Shown here piece by piece: positions 8,894-17,755 of a stretch of DNA of 42,425 bases. The notes beneath the pieces are model-generated. The model ran no database searches. It was not told the DNA's origin and saw only the letters and a program-made list of their open reading frames with translations. The position numbers were made by a program, and so were the translations under genes. The stretch is from Cytophagaceae bacterium (GTDB lineage Bacteria; Bacteroidota; Bacteroidia; Cytophagales; Cytophagaceae), in NCBI GenBank assembly GCA_025454925.1, contig JALONM010000030.1:1-42425 (forward strand), written 5' to 3'. The first letter of the stretch is position 1. Each line of letters opens with the position of its first letter.

Positions 8894-10234
8894 TTACGGT
8901 AGATATTCGTAAGCACCCATATCGGGAATTGCATCGCGCAACTGATCCCCCAAATCTCTGGATTGACCGACTATAGGAATTCCTTTATTAATGGCCGGAG
9001 ATGCTGGTCGCAGTCTGAAATTGCCTTCGTAGTAGGCCACCCACTGAGGATCCCGATCAAACAAACAATTGCTTTGATTTGTTACTTGTCCTTTCAATAA
9101 ACAATTTATGAAATTGCTTGAGCCGCCATTGATTTCTATTTCTGTGTTGCGCCCTCCATACACGATGCTGTTCCTCATAGTAAATTCGTCCGTATCGCGT
9201 ATTAAAAGGGAGGCTTCATTTCTAATGAGTGCATTTATATTTGACAACGTACAAAAGTCCAGGTACCAAGACCCATTGTTGGCGTAGCATAAAGCCTCAA
9301 CTGCGCTATAGGCAAGCAAATTACGCGCCTGTACATCGGCACCGGAAGCCTGAATTAATTTTTCAGAAGCATTAAAAAGTGTAGCATTTTCAATGAACAA
9401 CTCTGCCAATGTATCTGCATCATCGGCTTGCTGAAGTTCAATAGTATTGGTTCCTCCGGAAATTTCTGCCCATGCTATTCTATTGCCTTCTGATCCTGTG
9501 CCAAATCGAATTCCTGACCACGAACCTGCCTCTCGTTTGGCATTATCTTCCAATCGATCAGAATGCATGATAACAGGCTGAGAAAAAGTTCCTTCTACAA
9601 GCAACGTTCCTTCTACCAATAGGCTTGCCTGAGCATGAAAATAGACTTCTGTACCCGCTGCCACCTGCAAGGTACATGACGCAGGAACAATGCAGGTGCC
9701 CGTGATAAGATAAGGTTTTCCGGAGATCCAGTTTTCTGCACAGGAACAGGTATATTGTTTCAACTCAATAGCATCTCTCGCAACGGCATGAATTGGAATG
9801 CTCATTGCTTGGCCAGATCGTATGAATTGAAGTGCATCTGCTACTGCATATGGAATAAATTGATTTTGCGCTTGCACATCGGCACGTATAAGAATCAATA
9901 GAGAATCATGGGCAGGCAAAAGTATATTTTTGGCGGAAGTCTGTTCCATGCCTTTCAGCACCATATCAAAATGAGTAGCCACATCGAGCTTTATTTCTTC
10001 AAGCAAGACCGTAGTTGCATTTCGATTAAAAACCCATAGGTACACATATGCCGATGGCCTTCCTGAAAAAAGTGTATCATAGGTGATGGTAGATTGAGAA
10101 AATGAAAGTGGAATATTGGGATCCACGGAAACGTCCTCTTCCTTTTTGCAGGAGACTAATACAATAGCCAATATCACCTGAAAAATTCCCATGAGGAATT
10201 TTGTGAAACATGGCTTCGGGAACATCGCTTGCAT
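8894..10234 (-). CDS. Choice-of-anchor-Q lipoprotein, probable right-handed beta-helix
   Basis: The product has up to 446 residues; in-frame ATGs at 10234 and 10225 are both possible. The N-terminus has a lipoprotein signal with lipobox VLVSC followed by KKEED. Residues about 40-150 look like an Ig-like domain. Residues about 165-400 carry short strand repeats (SLLVEGTLLVEGTFSQPVIM, NSIVYGGRNTEIEINGGSS) typical of a parallel beta-helix. The C-terminus (NFRLRPASPAINKG, then LRDAIPDMGAYEY) is the choice-of-anchor-Q motif. Known context: such lipoproteins are surface or periplasmic and often of unknown function. Its neighbours upstream (alpha/beta hydrolase, 45 bp) and downstream (Crp regulator, 5 bp) suggest co-transcription. 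Confidence 0.82.
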   Translation of the reverse strand: MQAMFPKPCFTKFLMGIFQVILAIVLVSCKKEEDVSVDPNIPLSFSQSTITYDTLFSGRPSAYVYLWVFNRNATTVLLEEIKLDVATHFDMVLKGMEQTSAKNILLPAHDSLLILIRADVQAQNQFIPYAVADALQFIRSGQAMSIPIHAVARDAIELKQYTCSCAENWISGKPYLITGTCIVPASCTLQVAAGTEVYFHAQASLLVEGTLLVEGTFSQPVIMHSDRLEDNAKREAGSWSGIRFGTGSEGNRIAWAEISGGTNTIELQQADDADTLAELFIENATLFNASEKLIQASGADVQARNLLAYSAVEALCYANNGSWYLDFCTLSNINALIRNEASLLIRDTDEFTMRNSIVYGGRNTEIEINGGSSNFINCLLKGQVTNQSNCLFDRDPQWVAYYEGNFRLRPASPAINKGIPIVGQSRDLGDQLRDAIPDMGAYEYLP

Positions 10235-10279
10235 ATACTAATATAAAGCAAATTTTTGCTAAAAATTGCTGGCTGGCTT

Positions 10280-10945
10280 TTATCTCTTTTCTATATTCAT
10301 AAACTGTTCCACTGCACGAAGAACCTGAGCCTGCTGTTCGGCGATTAAAAAATGCCCTCCTTCTATGATAAGCAATGGAGAAGCCTTCGGTAGTGGAATT
10401 ATTTTATCCCGATTTCCGTGAATGCGCAACACCTGGGCCTGAGTGGTAATTCCTTTCCATTTGAAGAATGCCCGGATGGCCCAATTGGCAAAAAAAATAT
10501 CCGTATCACGAATTATTGAGCGAAGAAGGATTTTATGCTGCTTTTGTTGAACTCCAAAAAAATAAACAAGTACCGAGGGAGGTAGGTGTTTTAGCCAAAA
10601 GGCCAAGGGTAAGGCATACAGACGTAATAGTCCAGCCAGTTGTAATTTCCAATCCCAATCCTGTTTCCCCCTTATGGTTGATACGAGGACCAGTTTTGCC
10701 TGTGGCACATGCTGAGAAAGTTGTTGCGCGATTACTGCACCAAAGGAAACACCAAGCAGTATGCTGGCCTTCGAGCAATCGAGTTGTGGAAGCAGCACTC
10801 GCTGGCAATAAGATTCCAGTGTTTCCTGGTGATGCAAAGGCGCAGACCATTCGAGGCACTTGCATACATATCCTTGCAGCGTAAACCCTTCAAACACGCT
10901 GCTGTCGGCGCCGAGTCCACTGACCAGGTAAACTATTCCTTTCAT
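10280..10945 (-). CDS. Alpha/beta hydrolase
   Basis: This 221-residue protein shows the alpha/beta-hydrolase pattern: an oxyanion region near VSGLGADSSVF, the nucleophile elbow GVSFG with Ser67, a late acid in HGNRDKIIP (Asp180) and a catalytic His in EGGHF (His198). There is no signal peptide, so it is probably cytoplasmic. It is short for the fold and has a small cap region (about 100-160). The substrate cannot be inferred; the family includes esterases, lipases and thioesterases. It starts 8 bp after the stop of the cytochrome-c-like lipoprotein gene, which makes co-transcription very likely. Confidence 0.82.
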   Translation of the reverse strand: MKGIVYLVSGLGADSSVFEGFTLQGYVCKCLEWSAPLHHQETLESYCQRVLLPQLDCSKASILLGVSFGAVIAQQLSQHVPQAKLVLVSTIRGKQDWDWKLQLAGLLRLYALPLAFWLKHLPPSVLVYFFGVQQKQHKILLRSIIRDTDIFFANWAIRAFFKWKGITTQAQVLRIHGNRDKIIPLPKASPLLIIEGGHFLIAEQQAQVLRAVEQFMNIEKR

Positions 10946-10953
10946 ACTCCCGA

Positions 10954-11361
10954 TCAGTTATTGGGTGCGCCTTGCTGCAACCATTTCAAAATGAGATCTG
11001 TTTTGCAAGCATCCATTTTGCCTTCGGGTGGCATCGGATCCACTTCATCCATGATGTGCAAATACAACTTACTTTGCGCTGGACTGCTTGTATTCACATA
11101 GGAGCCAGCCATCAGGGATGCGTAGGCGGTGTTGTTCTCGAGATTTACTTTACCAGGAGGAAGATTGCCAGAATGGCAATAAGTGCCTACACAATTATAA
11201 TTAAACAAAGGCTGCAAATGCAGCGATAAGCGAACAGTATCGGGTAAACAGTTTGTTTCCTGAACAGCGGTAGTGGTTGCCGGATCCTCCATATAATCGT
11301 ACCGACAAGAAACCAAAGCCAGGCATCCTATCAGCACAGTATATGTCATCAACGTTCGCAT
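10954..11361 (-). CDS. Small cytochrome-c-like lipoprotein
   Basis: This 135-residue protein has a lipoprotein signal with lipobox LVSC (Cys19). Residues 57-63 read CVGTYCH, a CX4CH motif in place of the usual CX2CH, preceded by LQPLFNYN. A methionine in DPMPPEGK near residue 110 could be the distal haem ligand. The C-terminal helix ILKWLQQGAPNN is also typical of small Bacteroidota cytochrome-c-like lipoproteins. Known family members often have this spacing and some may not bind haem, so haem attachment is an inference. It is the first gene of a probable minus-strand operon running through the hydrolase, the anchor-Q lipoprotein and the Crp regulator. Confidence 0.75.
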   Translation of the reverse strand: MRTLMTYTVLIGCLALVSCRYDYMEDPATTTAVQETNCLPDTVRLSLHLQPLFNYNCVGTYCHSGNLPPGKVNLENNTAYASLMAGSYVNTSSPAQSKLYLHIMDEVDPMPPEGKMDACKTDLILKWLQQGAPNN

Positions 11362-11443
11362 GAGGATACAGTACGAGAAAAAATTGTGTGAAGTTCTACA
11401 CTAAGATATAGAATTCAGGAGATTTCATTTGTATGGGAGAATC

Positions 11444-11473
11444 AAAAAAGGCTGCTCCCAAACGGAAGCAGCC
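11444..11473 (-). terminator. Rho-independent terminator of secDF
   Basis: On the minus strand, GGCTGCTTCC (11464-11473) pairs with GGGAGCAGCC (11450-11459) around a GTTT loop. That gives ten pairs with one wobble, followed at once by six T (11444-11449). It sits 27 bp beyond the secDF stop. Confidence 0.88.
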
Positions 11474-11499
11474 TCGAACTCTAGTATTGGCTTATAGTG

Positions 11500-14400
11500 C
11501 TAAACCACAGGTTTTTTCTTCAGGTTATTTTTTGCTTTCACGTCAGTTTCTACTTCCTCAGTAGGTACAACAGGAGCTTCTTTCCAAAGATCCAGTACCA
11601 TAGGAACGGCGATAAAGAGAGTGGAATAGGATCCGAAAACTACGCCAATAAACATGGCCAGAGAGAATCCACGAAGCGACTCCCCACCAAATAGTAACAA
11701 TATTAATACCACCACTAACACAGTAAAAGTTGTCATGATGGTACGGCTCAAGGTAAAGTTAATGGCCTGGTTAATTAAGCCCGACAGTTCTTCTTTCTTA
11801 AACTGATTGATATCCTTTTTCGCCCCGTTCAAAACTTCGCGAACACGGTCAAACACGATTACGGTATCGTTGATAGAGAACCCGACGATGGTTAAGACTG
11901 CCGCTACAAACACCTGATCAATTTCATACGATATACCCAACAAATGAAGTATGGAGAATATTGAAATTATCATCAAGGCATCGTGGAATAAGGCAGTAAC
12001 GCCACCCAAGGAGAATTGCCATTTGCGGAAACGGAACAATACATAGATGAAGATGCCCACCAAGGCAAGTCCTAATGACTGATACGATGAAGAAATAATA
12101 TCATCGGCTACGGTAGCTCCAACCTTATTGCTATACAGCACTGAATATCCATCTTTCGAAAATTTAGTCAAACCGCTGTTCAAGGCAGCTTCTACTTTTT
12201 CATCTCCTTGTTGTGATTCATCTTCAATCAAATAACTGGTCGTTATTTTCAGAATATTATTGCTACCATAGGTTTTTACCTCAGTACCCTTATTATCGAA
12301 GCTCGATGAGAGCGCAGATTTAAGATCTGAAGCCACAACATCGTTTTTAAACTCTACCACGTAAGAACGACCGCCTTTAAAGTCTACACCCAGGTTAAGT
12401 CCGCGTACTGCAGCAATACCTAGGCCTATAACCAAAATGGATGCCGACACGATGTAGGCCGTTTTGCGCTTACTGATGATATCGAAGTTTAGGTTCTGGA
12501 AAAGATTTCTGGAAATGAAGGTCGTAAACTGTGCCTGCAAGTCGCCGGTTTCTTTTACAAACCAACCAAGAATAGCTTTGGAAATAAATACCGCTGTAAA
12601 GAATGAACAAGCAATACCTATGATAAGTGTTGTTGCAAAACCTTTGATCGGCCCTGAACCTAACCAAAGAAGAATAATACCCACCAGCAAGGTAGTAATG
12701 TTGGAGTCAAAGATAGAGCTGAAAGCCTTATCGTAACCCGTATCGATTGATACTTTCAAGGGCTTTCCTGCCCGAAGTTCTTCTTTGATACGCTCAAAAA
12801 TCAATACGTTGGCATCTACCGCCATACCTATGGTAAGTACAATACCAGCGATACCTGGCAACGTAAGCACTACACCGGATGGTAAAGAGGCCATGGCGCC
12901 CAAGGTAAATAGTATATTGAATACCAAGGCGATGTCGGCCACTGCACCACTCTTGTTGTAATAGAACACCATGAATAAAACTACCAGGGCAAGACCTGCT
13001 ACGATGGACCACATACCTGCACGGATCGATTCAGCTCCCAAGGTAGGACCTACTGTTACTTCTTCTACGATGCGCACAGGCACCGGAAGCTTACCCGCTT
13101 CAAGAATATTGGCTAAGTCGCTTGCCTCTTCCTGAGTGAAATCACCACTGATGCTGGAGAAACCGTTTGGAATTTCCTCGCGCACCACTGGAGCTGAATA
13201 GCAATACCCATCCAATACAATGGCCACACGACGTTGCTCAGCGGCAGCCGCCTTTGTCATTTTTCTCCACTCCATGCGGCCGTTTTCTTTCATTCCCATT
13301 GAGATGGCGTATTCACCATCCTGCTGATTAAACTCGGCAAAGGCATAGTTGATGGCATCTCCCGATAGAGCAGCTGGCTCATTCGGTGCTTTTCTGCACG
13401 GTACTAATTCAATGTATTTGGATTTTTCACCTTTCGCAGCGCGCTGCGGTTTTTTGCTCCAGACCATGGTAAGTCTGGAAGGCAATAAGGACTTAACTCC
13501 AGGATCTGCCAACAAACGGTTGATTTTTTGTGTGTCTTTGATTTCGTACATCAACATGTCGCGGGCACGCAACAGAGAAATAAATTCCGATACATCGTTG
13601 CTGTCGGCAGCGGTGGAGTCGTTCTTAGCCACTGTGGCGCTGTCCTGCTTGGCTGTTGCCGTAGAATCTCCACCTTGTACATCTACCAATAAATCATCCT
13701 CTGTAGTAGATTTCACCTGGGCTTTGGCAGAAGTATCGATACCCATTTTAGCCTTCTTCATGTTCACCAGGTAACGATCGATCTTGGAAATATAAGGAGC
13801 AATTTCTCCGATCTGATATACTTCAATAAATTCGAGCTGGGCAGTTCCTTGAAGGAGAGCACGCACACGTTGAGGGTTCTCTACACCTGGTAATTCCACC
13901 AGAATACGGTTGGTACCCTGTACCATTTGAATGTTAGGTTGAATTGCACCGAATTTATCGATACGAGCACGCAAACGCTCCAATGTACCGCTCATGGCAC
14001 TTACCACCTGGGCATCGATGATTTTGATAATTTCATCGTTGGAAGAAGTAGCAGTGATGCCTTTGTTATAATTTTGTGCGGTTGCAAAAATGCGGGAAAG
14101 TTTTCCTTCTGCATCTTTATCTTCGTAGGCCTCACGGAAAAGTGTGGTGAAGTTTTTCTGAGTTTTAGCGAGGTCACGCTCCGCTTGCTTTAATGACTCC
14201 TGAAAAATAGGATCCTTCGCATTGTTTCCTGCCAGGGTTTGCAACAAGGCCACTGGTGAAATTTCCAACGTCACGTGCATACCACCTTGCAAGTCAAGAC
14301 CCAATGCAAGCTCCGTTTCCTTGATCTCTTTGTAAGTAAAGTCTGCTCCCAAAAAACTACGAACAGGAACATCATTAATAATAAGGGAGTCCAGATAGTC

Positions 14401-14556
14401 TCTTTTTTTCTTCTGGTCAATTTTTCCATCTGCCCCTGTGGCGTAATCTACTGCGTCACGCTCTATGCCACGGGCTGTAAACGTAAAGCTGAAAAGGTAA
14501 ATACTAATCAGTGTTACCACTACGGTAAGACCGATTATAAAATTCCGGTTTCTCAT
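11500..14556 (-). CDS. secDF: Protein translocase SecDF fusion
   Basis: This 1,018-residue protein is a single-chain SecD-SecF fusion, the usual form in Bacteroidota. It uses the proton gradient to pull proteins through SecYEG. TM1 is at residues 7-29. The SecD motif LGLDLQGGMHVTLEI is near 85-100, a Ser/Asp/Thr-rich linker in the periplasmic part is near 270-325, and five more SecD TMs lie near 515-660 with GMAVDANVLIFERIKEELR. SecF begins near 680, with LGVDFKGGRSYVVEF and SINDTVIVFDRVREVL. The start is fixed by MRNRNFIIGLTVVVTLISIY. A strong terminator follows. Given how many exported proteins lie nearby it supplies a general function, but nothing shows it is co-regulated with them. Confidence 0.97.
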   Translation of the reverse strand: MRNRNFIIGLTVVVTLISIYLFSFTFTARGIERDAVDYATGADGKIDQKKKRDYLDSLIINDVPVRSFLGADFTYKEIKETELALGLDLQGGMHVTLEISPVALLQTLAGNNAKDPIFQESLKQAERDLAKTQKNFTTLFREAYEDKDAEGKLSRIFATAQNYNKGITATSSNDEIIKIIDAQVVSAMSGTLERLRARIDKFGAIQPNIQMVQGTNRILVELPGVENPQRVRALLQGTAQLEFIEVYQIGEIAPYISKIDRYLVNMKKAKMGIDTSAKAQVKSTTEDDLLVDVQGGDSTATAKQDSATVAKNDSTAADSNDVSEFISLLRARDMLMYEIKDTQKINRLLADPGVKSLLPSRLTMVWSKKPQRAAKGEKSKYIELVPCRKAPNEPAALSGDAINYAFAEFNQQDGEYAISMGMKENGRMEWRKMTKAAAAEQRRVAIVLDGYCYSAPVVREEIPNGFSSISGDFTQEEASDLANILEAGKLPVPVRIVEEVTVGPTLGAESIRAGMWSIVAGLALVVLFMVFYYNKSGAVADIALVFNILFTLGAMASLPSGVVLTLPGIAGIVLTIGMAVDANVLIFERIKEELRAGKPLKVSIDTGYDKAFSSIFDSNITTLLVGIILLWLGSGPIKGFATTLIIGIACSFFTAVFISKAILGWFVKETGDLQAQFTTFISRNLFQNLNFDIISKRKTAYIVSASILVIGLGIAAVRGLNLGVDFKGGRSYVVEFKNDVVASDLKSALSSSFDNKGTEVKTYGSNNILKITTSYLIEDESQQGDEKVEAALNSGLTKFSKDGYSVLYSNKVGATVADDIISSSYQSLGLALVGIFIYVLFRFRKWQFSLGGVTALFHDALMIISIFSILHLLGISYEIDQVFVAAVLTIVGFSINDTVIVFDRVREVLNGAKKDINQFKKEELSGLINQAINFTLSRTIMTTFTVLVVVLILLLFGGESLRGFSLAMFIGVVFGSYSTLFIAVPMVLDLWKEAPVVPTEEVETDVKAKNNLKKKPVV

Positions 14557-14654
14557 TATGAATGTATTATTAAACTAAAAGGATTAAACATGTATACAGG
14601 CGAAGCAAAATTATCTTCGCCGCAAAATAAATAAAGATGCGTGCGGATATCAGA

Positions 14655-14969
14655 CTAAGGTGCCTGGGATGGTTGAATGCGTGTGAAGAGCAACTTAAAA
14701 TACCCCACTGAAAAATCAGAGAAATACTGCGAATGCAGCGTCTCTGCCACTAGGGGCGCATACATCAGCGCGAACGTGACCTCTACGGGTGCAGTAAGGT
14801 CAAGCTGCGAAAAAGGAATCAGAGCATCGGTAGGAGCTTTAATCACTACCTGCTCGGTAGAGCTTCCTGATTTTTCGACCTTTACCACTTCTGCTTTGGC
14901 AGGACATTGCAATCCGCTCAAAACAAATGAGAAGGTCAGGATCAGTATGTATAGTAGTCTCCTATTCAT
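14655..14969 (-). CDS. Small exported protein of unknown function
   Basis: From the ATG at 14969 this gives 104 residues starting MNRRLLYILILTFSFVLSG, a signal peptide or N-terminal anchor followed by LQCPAKA. An in-frame ATG at 15005 would add 12 residues but places them before the signal peptide. The mature part (EVVKVEKSGSSTEQVVIK, ... VEVTFALMYAPLVAE) matches no family I recognise. It may be a lipoprotein (GLQC), though the lipobox is poor. It lies 98 bp upstream of secDF on the same strand, which allows but does not prove co-transcription. Confidence 0.6.
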   Translation of the reverse strand: MNRRLLYILILTFSFVLSGLQCPAKAEVVKVEKSGSSTEQVVIKAPTDALIPFSQLDLTAPVEVTFALMYAPLVAETLHSQYFSDFSVGYFKLLFTRIQPSQAP

Positions 14970-15111
14970 TGGATGGCAAATGTACATATTTACCCGAATT
15001 GGCATTCATTTTTAAGTAATTTTTTTTAAGCGGGTAAAAATCAATCCATTGATTTACAATGGAAAATAAAAAGTATAGGAAAAGGCTGGACTTTCATCGA
15101 AAAATTTTCGG

Positions 15112-15119
15112 TATATTTG
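15112..15119 (+). promoter_or_regulatory. Candidate -7 promoter box upstream of accD
   Basis: TATATTTG matches the Bacteroidota TAnnTTTG -7 element exactly and lies 65 bp before the accD ATG. The expected upstream TTTG element is only weakly matched (TTTC at 15092-15095, spacer 16). Confidence 0.45.
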
Positions 15120-15183
15120 ATTCTGTTTTCTGTTCTGGTGTACCGACAGGTTGGAATAGAATGTAACATAGCAAGAGAGAGAA

Positions 15184-16026
15184 ATGTCCTGGTATAAACG
15201 CACTGAAAAAGGCATTGTAACGCCCACGGAAGAAAAACTAGAAGTTCCAGACGGTTTGTGGCATCAATGTCCAGAATGTAAGAAAATCATGCAGGCCGAC
15301 GAACACAGCGCAAGCTCCTATGTTTGTCCGGCTTGTGGTTATCACGACCGAATCAATTCCAAAGAATATTTTGAGATTCTTTTTGATGATAATGCTTTTC
15401 TGGAACTCGACGAGAATTTGAGTTCAGGTGATCCCTTAAAGTTTATCGATTCACAGCCCTACCCTGCGCGCGTAGCAGCCTCCCAAAAGAAAACCGGGTT
15501 GAAGGATGCCGTGCGATCGGGCTATGGTAAGATGAATGGCAGCGATGTGGTGATTGCTTGTATGGATTTTAGATTCATTGGTGGCTCCATGGGTTCTGTG
15601 GTAGGTGAAAAAATAGCACGTGCCATTGATTATGCCCGCAAAAAGAAATGTCCTTTCATCATGATCTCCAAATCAGGAGGTGCACGTATGATGGAGGCTG
15701 GCTTCTCCTTAATGCAAATGGCCAAAACTTCCGCCAAGCTTGCCCTGCTCGACAAAGAAGGTTTACCTTATATTTCTATTTTAACAGATCCTACTACTGG
15801 GGGAGTAACTGCCTCGTATGCGATGCTGGGGGATTTTAATATTGCTGAACCTGGTTCGTTGATCGGGTTTGCGGGTCCACGCGTAATTCGAGAAACCATT
15901 GGTAAAGATTTACCGGAAGGATTCCAAAGTGCTGAATTTGTGCTCGAACACGGATTCCTAGACTTTATTGTGGACCGCCGTGAGATGAAGAAAAAATTAG
16001 CCGATTTACTTGGCATGTTGAAATAA
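15184..16026 (+). CDS. accD: Acetyl-CoA carboxylase carboxyltransferase subunit beta
   Basis: This 280-residue protein is AccD, which with AccA transfers the carboxyl group from biotin to acetyl-CoA in the first step of fatty-acid synthesis. The N-terminal zinc finger is complete (CPECKK, Cys29 and Cys32; CPACGYHDR, Cys48 and Cys51). The crotonase-like core follows, with [21 protein letters not shown] near residues 160-180, [16 protein letters not shown] and [13 protein letters not shown]. Length and the [11 protein letters not shown] start are typical. A promoter-like box lies upstream and a terminator directly downstream, so it appears to be a single-gene transcript. Confidence 0.97.
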   Translation: MSWYKRTEKGIVTPTEEKLEVPDGLWHQCPECKKIMQADEHSASSYVCPACGYHDRINSKEYFEILFDDNAFLELDENLSSGDPLKFIDSQPYPARVAASQKKTGLKDAVRSGYGKMNGSDVVIACMDFRFIGGSMGSVVGEKIARAIDYARKKKCPFIMISKSGGARMMEAGFSLMQMAKTSAKLALLDKEGLPYISILTDPTTGGVTASYAMLGDFNIAEPGSLIGFAGPRVIRETIGKDLPEGFQSAEFVLEHGFLDFIVDRREMKKKLADLLGMLK

Positions 16027-16054
16027 GTCAATCCTTTTTCGAAAATGGTATTGT

Positions 16055-16082
16055 AAGCCCCGATAGTTTCCGGGGTTTTTTT
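16055..16082 (+). terminator. Rho-independent terminator of accD
   Basis: CCCCG (16058-16062) pairs with CGGGG (16071-16075), with extra A-T and G-T pairs outside and an 8-nt loop, followed by seven T. It overlaps by two bases the stop codon of the convergent gene on the other strand. The minus strand has no T run, so it acts in one direction. Confidence 0.8.
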
Positions 16083-16608
16083 ATACCAATCGTCTATGCT
16101 CTTTCACTGCCGCATCATAAACCTCCGAAACTGGCCGCATTAAATTACTCAGTAAAGACTGTATAAACGGAATCCCCTCTCTCTGGTATTGATCCGCCTG
16201 CTGCAGGCTTAGGCGTATTTCGCGCTGCACTTCATCTCTACCCTCCAATTGACACCATAGCTGATAGTATCCTCCTACTTCTTGGAAAATATACGACCAG
16301 TCCTTCCAGAATATCAGTTTGCCTTCGAGCGTCCTTACATCGAGGAATACCGCCTCAATGGTAAATGGGGTATCCTGAGAAACAAAATAGCGGAATACCT
16401 GCACCGACTCCTGTGCCAAGGCTTGTGCCAATCGGTTTTGGGCTTGCTCCGAAAGAGCCCATTGCTTGGTCAGCGATGCCTGCAGCAAAGTAGCGTCGGA
16501 AAATGACGTTCGTGCTTGGAAGCCCAGCAGCTTGGCAGTCCATTCTGCTTCTGTCAGTTCCAGTCTACTGATCAAATATGTGTTTTCAGATTCAATTTGA
16601 TAGATCAT
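16081..16608 (-). CDS. Unrecognised cytoplasmic protein
   Basis: This 175-residue protein begins MIYQIESENTYLISRLELTEAEW. It has no signal peptide, no membrane segment and only one cysteine. It contains a helical Gln/Ala-rich middle (LAQALAQESVQVFRYF), a mixed strand region with several aromatics (LIFWKDWSYIFQEVGGYYQLW) and a charged C-terminal helix (LRPVSEVY-type end). I do not recognise a family. It is convergent with accD and its coding end reaches the accD terminator. The coding composition resembles its neighbours, so it is probably a resident gene. Confidence 0.65.
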   Translation of the reverse strand: MIYQIESENTYLISRLELTEAEWTAKLLGFQARTSFSDATLLQASLTKQWALSEQAQNRLAQALAQESVQVFRYFVSQDTPFTIEAVFLDVRTLEGKLIFWKDWSYIFQEVGGYYQLWCQLEGRDEVQREIRLSLQQADQYQREGIPFIQSLLSNLMRPVSEVYDAAVKEHRRLV

Positions 16609-16752
16609 ACTTTGATGTTAATGGATCTTTGCAAAGTAAAATACGAATCACACGGCACAATAGTTGAGATAGGCTGTTGAAGATATAACTACTTATGTCT
16701 ATCATTGCCTAATTGTAAACTATTTCTAACTATACTATCCACGTATATTGAT

Positions 16753-17502
16753 ATGAAACACTTGCCCGCACTTCTTCTTTGTTTGCTTTCAGCTCCCATG
16801 GCCTTGCTGGGTCAACAAGAATTATTCCTGCAGTTGAAAAAAGGTAGTTCCCTAAAATCGGTGTTGAACACCGATATGATCATGCATATGGAAATGGGAC
16901 AAAAGAAAATGTCTGTTCCTACTAATACGGTAGTGTATAGCAATATACTTGTAAAAGAAGTAGCAGCGAATGGAAATTTGACTTTTGAATTTGAAGTAAC
17001 TCGGATTATAATGGATATACAAGATCAAAAAACCGGACAAACACAACACTATGATTCGGACAAGCCGGAAGATACCAAAGAATATAAAAAAGCGGACGAG
17101 CGTTTCAGATCACAGATTGGAAAGAAATCATGGGCCGTTTATTCGAACAAAGGAGCTTTGATTTCTAAAGATACCGTCAACAGTAATTCTCTTTCCGAAC
17201 TGATTTTGCTGCTTCCGGAAGGAAAATTAGAAAAGGGCTCTACCTGGACTGAAGAAAAAAACACCGAAATGTCGGGCATGAATATTAAGCTAAGCACTGA
17301 GTACCTGGTTAAATCGGTGGAAGAGGAATATGTACTAGTAGAATCCATTTCAAAAGGAGAAATACTAAAAGAACCTCTCATGTCGATTATTCGCATCCAC
17401 CGCCGCACGGGCATGATTGCGGAACACTCAAGTAAAGGATTGATTGATATGGGTCTTATGAAAATTGATATGAGCAATAAAGTGCTTGTAAACGGCATGT
17501 AG
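16753..17502 (+). CDS. Exported DUF6263-like protein
   Basis: From the ATG at 16753 the product is 249 residues: MKHLPALLLCLLSAPMALLGQQ is a clear signal peptide. An upstream in-frame ATG at 16705 only adds residues before it. The mature part alternates strands with charged turns (LFLQLKKGSSLKSVLNTDMIMHMEMG, VAANGNLTFEFEVTRIIMDIQ, GSTWTEEKNTEMSGM, HRRTGMIAEHSSKG). The pattern resembles the DUF6263 family of Bacteroidota exported proteins, whose function is unknown; this assignment is from memory and not certain. There is no lipobox and no T9SS tail, so it is probably periplasmic. A weak hairpin follows its stop. Confidence 0.72.
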   Translation: MKHLPALLLCLLSAPMALLGQQELFLQLKKGSSLKSVLNTDMIMHMEMGQKKMSVPTNTVVYSNILVKEVAANGNLTFEFEVTRIIMDIQDQKTGQTQHYDSDKPEDTKEYKKADERFRSQIGKKSWAVYSNKGALISKDTVNSNSLSELILLLPEGKLEKGSTWTEEKNTEMSGMNIKLSTEYLVKSVEEEYVLVESISKGEILKEPLMSIIRIHRRTGMIAEHSSKGLIDMGLMKIDMSNKVLVNGM

Positions 17503-17516
17503 TTTTTTGTATTGCT

Positions 17517-17543
17517 AAAAATCCGCAGAAGCGGAGATTTTCA
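17517..17543 (+). terminator. Weak terminator-like hairpin
   Basis: TCCGC (17522-17526) pairs with GCGGA (17531-17535) around AGAA, flanked by an A run before and GATTTT after. It is 15-40 bp after the stop of the DUF6263-like gene. The stem is short, so efficiency is uncertain. Confidence 0.45.
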
Positions 17544-17556
17544 TAAAACAATCAAG

Positions 17557-17665
17557 GCTTACGGAGATAGCGCACCTGCCATTAGCGCCGTTCCGTAAGC
17601 CCGATTTTCAATTTGCAAATACCCGCCACGAATCGGTGATTCGTTTCTCTTTTTTGCCTGAGGAT
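17557..17665. repeat. Cluster of three inverted repeats between convergent genes
   Basis: The first has arms GCTTACGGA (17557-17565) and TCCGTAAGC (17592-17600), with an inner GCGC pair at 17570-17573 and 17585-17588. The second is ACGAATC (17628-17634) with GATTCGT (17638-17644), followed by a T-rich run. The third is a TTGCCT/AGGCAA stem at about 17654-17676. They lie between two convergent genes and could end transcription from either side. Confidence 0.45.
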
Positions 17666-17755
17666 AATAGGCAAGAAAACTAAGCGGTTATTTCTACAGA
17701 AGCATAAGCCAGCCGTAGTAAGTCGATTCGAATGTCAGAATTTCTGAATCTTCTT

